Positions 51,344 to 56,493 of a stretch of DNA of 56,493 nt are shown here, one piece after another. Position 1 is the stretch's first letter, and every line of letters starts with the position of its first letter. The position numbers and the translations under genes are program-made. The stretch is from CAZGLR01 sp964526635. Its GTDB lineage: Bacteria; Zixibacteria; MSB-5A5; GN15; JAAZOE01. The notes under the pieces were generated by a model. It ran no database searches. It saw nothing but the letters and a program-made list of their open reading frames with translations, and was not told the DNA's origin. Where the stretch lies: NCBI GenBank assembly GCA_964526635.1, contig CAZGLR010000006.1:1-56493 (forward strand), written 5' to 3'.

Positions 51344-52726
51344 ATGGAAAAATTTGACCTGGTTGTCATCGGTTCCGGTCCGGCCGGCGAGAAGGCCGCC
51401 ATTCAGGCCGCCAAATTTCGAAAAAAGGTAGCGGTTATTGAAGCGCGGGGAGTTGTGGGAGGCGTCTGCGTGCATACCGGTACGCTGCCGTCGAAAACGT
51501 TGCGCGAAACAGTTCTCTACCTGGCCGGACTCAAGCAGCGCTCGGTCTATGGTGTTGTCTGCAGCCTGAAAAGCAATGTTACTGTTGCCGAGTTGATGTA
51601 TCGCACCGAACATGTCATCCAGAAAGAACTCGAGATTATCCAGAACAAATTGATGCGCAACGGCATCAATGTCATTGGCGGCCAGGGTCGCATTGCCTCA
51701 CCCACCCAGGTCAGTGTATCCGACAAAGAGGGTGTCTCCCGGACCTTTGAAAGTGAAGCTATAATTATTTCGACCGGATCAAGGCCGTATCGGCCGCCGG
51801 GAATCGATTTTGAAGATCCCCATATTTTCGATGGCGAGTCTATTCTCGGTCTTGACCGCATTCCCAAATCAATGATTATCGTCGGCGGCGGTGTTATTGG
51901 CTGTGAATGGGCCTGTATTTTCGCCAATCTCGGTGTGAAAATCACATTGATTGATTCCCGCGAACGGCTCATGCCCCATCTTGATGAAGAGATTTCCAAT
52001 ACGTTGACCTACCTGATGCGCAAATCACGGATGAAAGTCATTCTCGGCGATAAGCTTGAAGCGATGGAAGTCAGGGATGATCTGGTGCATATATCGTCGA
52101 TATCAGGACGGAAAATCGTAGCCGAAAAAATTCTTTACGCCACCGGCCGTATCGGCAATACTGACAGCTTGGGGCTTGCCGAGATCGGGATTGAAACCAA
52201 TGAGCGGCAGTTGATTAAAGTTGACGAAAATTTCCATACGGGAGTCGGCAAAATCTATGCGGTCGGGGATGTCATCGGGTTTCCATCGCTGGCGTCGGTA
52301 TCCCAGGATCAGGGGCGTTTGGCCACGCGACATGCCTTTGGCCATCAGACAACCCGTTTGAACACCCTGCTGCCCTATGGTATTTTCACGATTCCGGAAG
52401 TCTCGATTGTCGGTGAGACCGAGGAATCATTGACGGCCAAGGGATTGCCCTATGAAACCGGAGTCGCCCGTTTTTATGAACTGGCCCGGGGTCAGATTGC
52501 GGGGGATCATGACGGTATGCTTAAACTGATATTCTGTCCGCATACCAAGAAACTCTATGGCGTGCATGTGATCGGCGAACGGGCGGCTGATATGATTCAC
52601 ATCGGCCAGGCGGTGATATCATTCGGGGGGACAATCGATTACTTTATCGATACGGTCTTTAATTTCCCGACCATGTCTGAGGCATATAAAGTGGCGGCAC
52701 TCAATGGCTTAAACAGTATTCAGTGA
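51344..52726 (+). CDS. sthA: Soluble pyridine nucleotide transhydrogenase (SthA-type)
   Basis: This 460-residue FAD enzyme transfers hydride between NADPH and NAD. It has the FAD motif VVIGSGPAGEKAAIQAA, the NAD(P) motif IIVGGGVIGCEWACIFANLG, AVGDVIGFPSLASVS and the C-terminal dimerisation domain. At the redox-disulfide position the sequence is GGVCVHTGTLPSKTLRE: the second cysteine of lipoamide dehydrogenases is absent, which is the mark of SthA-type transhydrogenases. A GAGG about 11 bases before the ATG is the likely ribosome binding site. In the same window the zwf-gnd pathway produces reduced coenzymes, for which this enzyme is a plausible balancer; the genes are not in one operon. Confidence 0.9.
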   Translation: MEKFDLVVIGSGPAGEKAAIQAAKFRKKVAVIEARGVVGGVCVHTGTLPSKTLRETVLYLAGLKQRSVYGVVCSLKSNVTVAELMYRTEHVIQKELEIIQNKLMRNGINVIGGQGRIASPTQVSVSDKEGVSRTFESEAIIISTGSRPYRPPGIDFEDPHIFDGESILGLDRIPKSMIIVGGGVIGCEWACIFANLGVKITLIDSRERLMPHLDEEISNTLTYLMRKSRMKVILGDKLEAMEVRDDLVHISSISGRKIVAEKILYATGRIGNTDSLGLAEIGIETNERQLIKVDENFHTGVGKIYAVGDVIGFPSLASVSQDQGRLATRHAFGHQTTRLNTLLPYGIFTIPEVSIVGETEESLTAKGLPYETGVARFYELARGQIAGDHDGMLKLIFCPHTKKLYGVHVIGERAADMIHIGQAVISFGGTIDYFIDTVFNFPTMSEAYKVAALNGLNSIQ

Positions 52727-52737
52727 GTCTTTTTTTT
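52699..52737 (+). terminator. Weak terminator at the end of sthA
   Basis: ACTCAATG (52699-52706) can pair with CAGTGAGT (52721-52728), one mismatch, followed by eight T. The hairpin overlaps the stop codon. Confidence 0.4.
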
Positions 52738-52768
52738 AATCTTATCAACATTTAACAAAACTTTAGCT

Positions 52769-52798
52769 TTGCACGATCGCGATTGTTGTGCATATTAT
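52769..52798 (+). promoter_or_regulatory. Promoter of the RNA-binding protein gene
   Basis: TTGCAC (52769-52774) and TATTAT (52793-52798) with an 18-base spacer. The leader before the ATG at 52915 would be about 110 bases. Confidence 0.4.
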
Positions 52799-52914
52799 AC
52801 CTGCATTTGTAAGAGGCGGTAGGCAAAGAGCACCGGAGAGAGCGGAATGCAGCTTGACCCGGATGAAACGATATACTTTTTTGATTTTGTGGACGCATGT
52901 CCAGGGAGTTGATT

Positions 52915-53298
52915 ATGCCGGGGAGCAAGCTGTACGTCGGCAATTTGAAGTATTCTGTCACCAACGAAGAAATCCAGGACTTGTTTTCAAGTCATGGCGT
53001 CGTCAAAAGCATCAATGTGATCGAGGGCAAGGGTTTCGGCTTTGTCGAGTTTGAGGATGACGCGGCTGCCGAGGCTGCCCGTGAAGCTCTCGATGGCCAG
53101 GACTTTCAGGGCCGCACCCTGCGTGTCAATGAAGCACATCCCCAGAAAAGCGGCGGTGGCGGCGGTGGTGGTCGCGGTGGTGGTCGCCGTGATGGCGGCG
53201 GCGGCGGTGGTCGCCGTGATGGCGGCGGTGGCGGTGGTCGCGGGCGCAGAGAACGCCGCGATGACGATAGTCCCCCGCATCGCAACAAACGCTTCTAA
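52915..53298 (+). CDS. Glycine-rich RRM RNA-binding protein
   Basis: This 127-residue protein has one RNA-recognition motif (about 4-80): RNP2 is LYVGNL and RNP1 is KGFGFVEF. A tail of about 45 residues follows, made of Gly runs broken by Arg and Asp (RGGGRRDGGGGGG type) and ending PPHRNKRF. Proteins of this design in cyanobacteria are RNA chaperones, often cold-induced; the same role is inferred here. GGGAG six bases before the ATG at 52915 fixes the start; an upstream in-frame ATG is less likely. The tail is encoded by near-repeats of GGCGGCGGTGGTCGCCGTGA, which could vary in number. Confidence 0.9.
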   Translation: MPGSKLYVGNLKYSVTNEEIQDLFSSHGVVKSINVIEGKGFGFVEFEDDAAAEAAREALDGQDFQGRTLRVNEAHPQKSGGGGGGGRGGGRRDGGGGGGRRDGGGGGGRGRRERRDDDSPPHRNKRF

Positions 53299-53658
53299 CG
53301 ATCGGGTTATGTCGCCAGGTTTGGCCGGCTCAATGAGTTAGTCGCTTCTGTTTTCCCCCTGCATATACTGGTCGGAAAAAATGGGGTGAGTTGTGCCCGG
53401 TGAGTTCACTCACTTTGATACCGTCATGACACGCCGGCGAACTTATTCCGCGCTGCTTTCAGCTGTTTCAAGATACCTTTTGCTTCGGGCGCAATCCAGC
53501 CGTATATTACAGGCTTGCCCGCCAATGGAACTGTCTGCGGTGGACACTGTTGTGAGATGTGATAGACACGGCTGAAAACCGGATTTAAGTTATTAGAATA
53601 GATCGCCCGGGCGGGTGAGAAACACGTATTGACCTAAGCGGCATCGGAATAATGCACA
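53299..53658. other. Interval between the RRM gene and uvrA
   Basis: I see no gene, hairpin terminator or RNA in these 360 bases. A TTGACC at 53629 lies near the uvrA start but has no -10 element at a proper distance. Confidence 0.35.
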
Positions 53659-56493
53659 ATGGCTGAATCGCAATACCTTTTTATCAAGGGCGCGCGGGAA
53701 CACAATCTTAAAAACATCGATGTCAAAATTCCGCGCAATAAATTAACGGTTATCACCGGGCTGTCGGGCTCGGGGAAATCATCGCTGGCCTTTGATACGA
53801 TCTACGCTGAGGGCCAGCGACGGTATGTGGAATCATTGTCGGCCTACGCCCGTCAGTTTCTCGGGCTGATGGAAAAGCCCGATGTTGATTATATCGAGGG
53901 TCTCTCGCCCGCGATTTCTATCGAACAGCGTTCCACGTCAAAAAACCCTCGTTCGACGGTCGGCACAGTGACCGAGATCTACGATTATCTCCGTCTGCTG
54001 TTCGCCCGTGTCGGCGCCCCGCATTGTTACAATTGCGGCAAGCCGATTACCCAGCAGTCGGCCAGTCAGATTGTCGATTCGGTCATGGCCTTCGACGAGG
54101 GCACCCGTCTGGTTATCCTGGCGCCGCTGGTCCGTGGCCGCAAGGGGGAGCATCGCGACATTATCGATGATGCCCGCCGTCAGGGATACATTCGGCTTCG
54201 GATCAACGGTCAGGTGTATGAAATCGAGGATGAGATCGACCTTGATAAGAAAAAGAAGCATACGATTGAGGCGGTGGTGGATCGTCTTAAAGTCCGGCCC
54301 AAATCGCAGCGCCGTCTGGCTGATTCGATCGAAACCGCGCTGAGGGCGGCCGGCGGGACAGTTATTATCGAGGCCGATGGCAAAGAATATCTCTTCTCCG
54401 AACAATATGCCTGCTTGAACTGCAATATCTCCTATGAAGAACCGACGCCGCAGTTGTTCTCTTTTAATTCGCCTCATGGTGCCTGTCAGAAATGCAGCGG
54501 GCTGGGCAGTGAAATGAAAGTCGATCCCGACCTGGTCATTCCGGATTCATCGAAATCTATTCTCCAGGGCGCGATTGTGCCGTGGGCCTCGGATACCGCC
54601 AACTGGTATCGCTATTTGATTCGCGGCCTGGCCGAACATTACAATTTCAAATTATCGACGCCATATGGGAAGCTGGCCAAAAAGGTGCAGGAGGTGATTC
54701 TCTTTGGTTCCGGACGTGAGAAAATCAAATTCGAATATGAGCACGCCAATCGCAAGGGCTCAGGTACATATGAGACGAGGTTCGAGGGGGTCGTGCCGCA
54801 TCTCGAACGGCGTTACCGTCAGACGGAATCCGATGGCATTCGCAACTGGATCGAGGGTTTCATGTCAATTTCGACCTGTCCCGAATGCAGCGGCACTCGT
54901 TTGCGCCCGGAAGCATTGTCGGTGTTGATAGACGGTTACAATATCTATCGCGTTACCGAGATGTCGACCAAGCAGGCCAAGCAGTTTTTTGATGATATCA
55001 AGCTGACCCGGACCCAGGAATTGATTGCCCGGCAGATTCTCAAAGAGATTCGCGAACGACTCGGATTTCTGGTCAATGTCGGGCTTGATTATCTGACTTT
55101 GGCGCGCTCGTCATCGACCCTGTCCGGCGGCGAAGCGCAGCGGATCCGTCTGGCCACCCAGATCGGTTCGCGGCTGGTAGGAGTATTGTATATCCTTGAT
55201 GAGCCCTCGATCGGTTTACATCAGCGGGATAATCATCGGTTGCTGGCAACTCTTACTGAGTTGCGTGATCTGGGTAATACCGTGCTGGTGGTGGAGCATG
55301 ACAGAGATACGATTCTCGCAGCCGATTATGTGCTTGATCTTGGTCCCGGGGCGGGTAATCAGGGCGGCGAAGTGATTGCCGAGGGTACGCCGACCAAAAT
55401 CCGGCGCAGCCCCAAATCAATTACCGGCAAGTTCTTATCCGGCAAGCGTGAGATTCCCCTCCCCGCCACACGGCGCAATGGCAACGGTGCTCGCCTGACC
55501 CTGCGGAAGGCGGCGGGCAATAATTTGAAGAACGTAAATGTCGATATTCCGCTGGGCGTGTTTATCTGCGTGACCGGGGTATCGGGGTCGGGGAAATCGA
55601 CACTAATCAATGAGACTCTGTATCCGATCCTGGCCCGAAAATTTTATAATTCGCGCAAAGCTCCGCTGGCCTATGGCGACATTTCCGGTGTCGAGCATAT
55701 CGACAAGGTCATCGATATCGATCAATCGCCGATCGGGCGCACCCCCAGGTCAAACCCAGCGACGTATACCGGCGTGTTTACGCCGATTCGCGACCTCTTT
55801 TCCTCGCTGCCGGAATCCAAAGCGCGCGGGTATATGCCCGGACGGTTTTCGTTCAATGTTAAGGGCGGGCGCTGCGAATCATGTCAGGGTGATGGTATCA
55901 TCAAGATCGAGATGCATTTCTTGCCGGATGTCTATGTGCCGTGTGAAGTCTGTGGCGGCAAACGGTATAATCGCGAGACACTGGAAATTACTTACAAGGG
56001 CAAGACAATCAGCGATGTGCTTGAAATGACAGTCGATGAAGCCCTGGGCTTTTTTGCCAACATTCCGGTGATCAAGCGCAAGCTGCTGACTCTCAAGAAT
56101 GTTGGGCTGGGGTATATTCACCTCGGGCAGCAGGCAACGACGTTATCCGGCGGTGAGGCGCAGCGTGTGAAATTGTCGACCGAATTGTCCAAAATTGCCA
56201 CCGGCAAAACTCTGTATATTCTCGATGAGCCGACCACCGGCCTGCATTTCGAGGATATCCGCATGCTTCTGGGCGTATTGCAGACACTGGTCGAGCGGGG
56301 GAATACCGTGCTGGTTATCGAACATAATCTTGATGTGGTCAAGACGGCTGATTATATTATTGATCTTGGGCCGGAGGGTGGCGATGGTGGCGGTACGATC
56401 GTGGCTACCGGTACGCCGGAGGAAGTGGTGGGGGTCAAGGCCTCCTACACCGGTCAGTTTTTGAAGAAGGAACTGGCTTCGCAACGAAATGCC
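53659..56493 (+). CDS. uvrA: Excinuclease ABC subunit A, 3' end missing at window edge
   Basis: 945 codons are read without a stop, so the gene runs past the right edge; since UvrA is about 940-950 residues, only the last few are probably missing. UvrA recognises DNA damage and loads UvrB in nucleotide excision repair. The first ATP site has GLSGSGKSS (34-42), then the Q-loop-like AYARQFLG segment. A zinc module starts at Cys252 (CLNC ... CQKC). The first signature motif is LSGGEAQRIRLA, with DEPSIGLHQ. The second Walker A is GVSGSGKST (640-648), the second zinc module CESC ... CEVC starts at 739, and LSGGEAQRVKL with DEPTTGLH ends the list. A weak CGGAAT lies before the ATG. Confidence 0.97.
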   Translation, partial: MAESQYLFIKGAREHNLKNIDVKIPRNKLTVITGLSGSGKSSLAFDTIYAEGQRRYVESLSAYARQFLGLMEKPDVDYIEGLSPAISIEQRSTSKNPRSTVGTVTEIYDYLRLLFARVGAPHCYNCGKPITQQSASQIVDSVMAFDEGTRLVILAPLVRGRKGEHRDIIDDARRQGYIRLRINGQVYEIEDEIDLDKKKKHTIEAVVDRLKVRPKSQRRLADSIETALRAAGGTVIIEADGKEYLFSEQYACLNCNISYEEPTPQLFSFNSPHGACQKCSGLGSEMKVDPDLVIPDSSKSILQGAIVPWASDTANWYRYLIRGLAEHYNFKLSTPYGKLAKKVQEVILFGSGREKIKFEYEHANRKGSGTYETRFEGVVPHLERRYRQTESDGIRNWIEGFMSISTCPECSGTRLRPEALSVLIDGYNIYRVTEMSTKQAKQFFDDIKLTRTQELIARQILKEIRERLGFLVNVGLDYLTLARSSSTLSGGEAQRIRLATQIGSRLVGVLYILDEPSIGLHQRDNHRLLATLTELRDLGNTVLVVEHDRDTILAADYVLDLGPGAGNQGGEVIAEGTPTKIRRSPKSITGKFLSGKREIPLPATRRNGNGARLTLRKAAGNNLKNVNVDIPLGVFICVTGVSGSGKSTLINETLYPILARKFYNSRKAPLAYGDISGVEHIDKVIDIDQSPIGRTPRSNPATYTGVFTPIRDLFSSLPESKARGYMPGRFSFNVKGGRCESCQGDGIIKIEMHFLPDVYVPCEVCGGKRYNRETLEITYKGKTISDVLEMTVDEALGFFANIPVIKRKLLTLKNVGLGYIHLGQQATTLSGGEAQRVKLSTELSKIATGKTLYILDEPTTGLHFEDIRMLLGVLQTLVERGNTVLVIEHNLDVVKTADYIIDLGPEGGDGGGTIVATGTPEEVVGVKASYTGQFLKKELASQRNA

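Noticed and set aside
51344..52726. Dihydrolipoamide dehydrogenase
   Set aside because: The second cysteine of the redox disulfide is absent (GGVCVHTGT) and no pyruvate or oxoglutarate dehydrogenase genes are nearby; SthA-type fits better.
53393..53575. Small open frame between the RRM gene and uvrA
   Set aside because: No ribosome binding site and no conserved pattern.

Overview
The window reads as one scaffold of an uncultured Gram-negative bacterium of the FCB superphylum, most likely candidate division Zixibacteria. This is inferred from family knowledge; no marker phylogeny was run. The reasons are secreted proteins ending in paired dockerin-like repeats (GDANxDGxINVGDxVYIINFVFKGGPAP type), others ending in a type IX-secretion-like C-terminal domain (QNYPNPFNP ... 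GIYFYRL), a DUF5916 protein, an OmpA/thrombospondin-3 protein, and mixed use of Shine-Dalgarno and apparently leaderless starts. It looks like a draft or metagenome-assembled genome: there is one 100-N gap and two 10-N gaps. No rRNA, tRNA, CRISPR array, transposase or phage gene was seen.

Layout. (1) 401-11407: four consecutive exported proteins: a beta-propeller-like dockerin protein, a subtilisin with PKD and dockerin repeats, and two T9SS-CTD proteins, one of them a 1209-residue cadherin/Ig-like repeat protein. (2) 11752-15771: a cytoplasmic GH42/GH35-like protein and a gamma-glutamyltranspeptidase lipoprotein. (3) 15772-17686: a repeat island with a 373/375-bp direct duplication, many perfect palindromes, an orphan 172-residue gene and the 100-N gap. 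(4) 17687-24089: a TauE-family permease, a frame-disrupted subtilase, a bactofilin-like membrane protein and a diguanylate cyclase. (5) 24121-28341: a cell-wall turnover group (NagZ, GyrI-like protein, AnmK, SpoIID-like), followed by a DUF5916 outer-membrane-type protein. (6) 31003-39061: a sugar-phosphate operon (rpe, pgi, gnd, zwf, an opcA-pgl fusion, glk) covering glucose phosphorylation and the oxidative pentose-phosphate branch. (7) 39121-41422: an OmpA-like protein and a second palindrome island. (8) 41423-51093, mostly minus strand: NDP-sugar epimerase, CheW, a carbamoyltransferase module with two tiny membrane proteins and an SGNH hydrolase, an MBL-like protein with a partly lost metal site, a PDZ protein, a polytopic membrane protein and an EamA transporter. 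(9) 51344-56493: a SthA-type transhydrogenase, a glycine-rich RRM protein and uvrA, which runs off the right edge.

How the parts fit. The glk-zwf-pgl-gnd set makes reducing power and ribulose-5-phosphate, Pgi and Rpe connect it to glycolysis, and the nearby SthA homologue could balance NADPH and NADH. NagZ and AnmK are consecutive steps of peptidoglycan recycling, and a SpoIID-like glycan-cleaving protein follows directly.

The most noteworthy items are the A9 frameshift that splits a subtilase, the palindrome family with GC-NNN-GC tips that recurs in two islands, the OpcA-Pgl fusion, the NodU/DUF5989/SGNH module, promoters placed 6-7 nt before ATG, and two enzymes with missing catalytic or metal residues.
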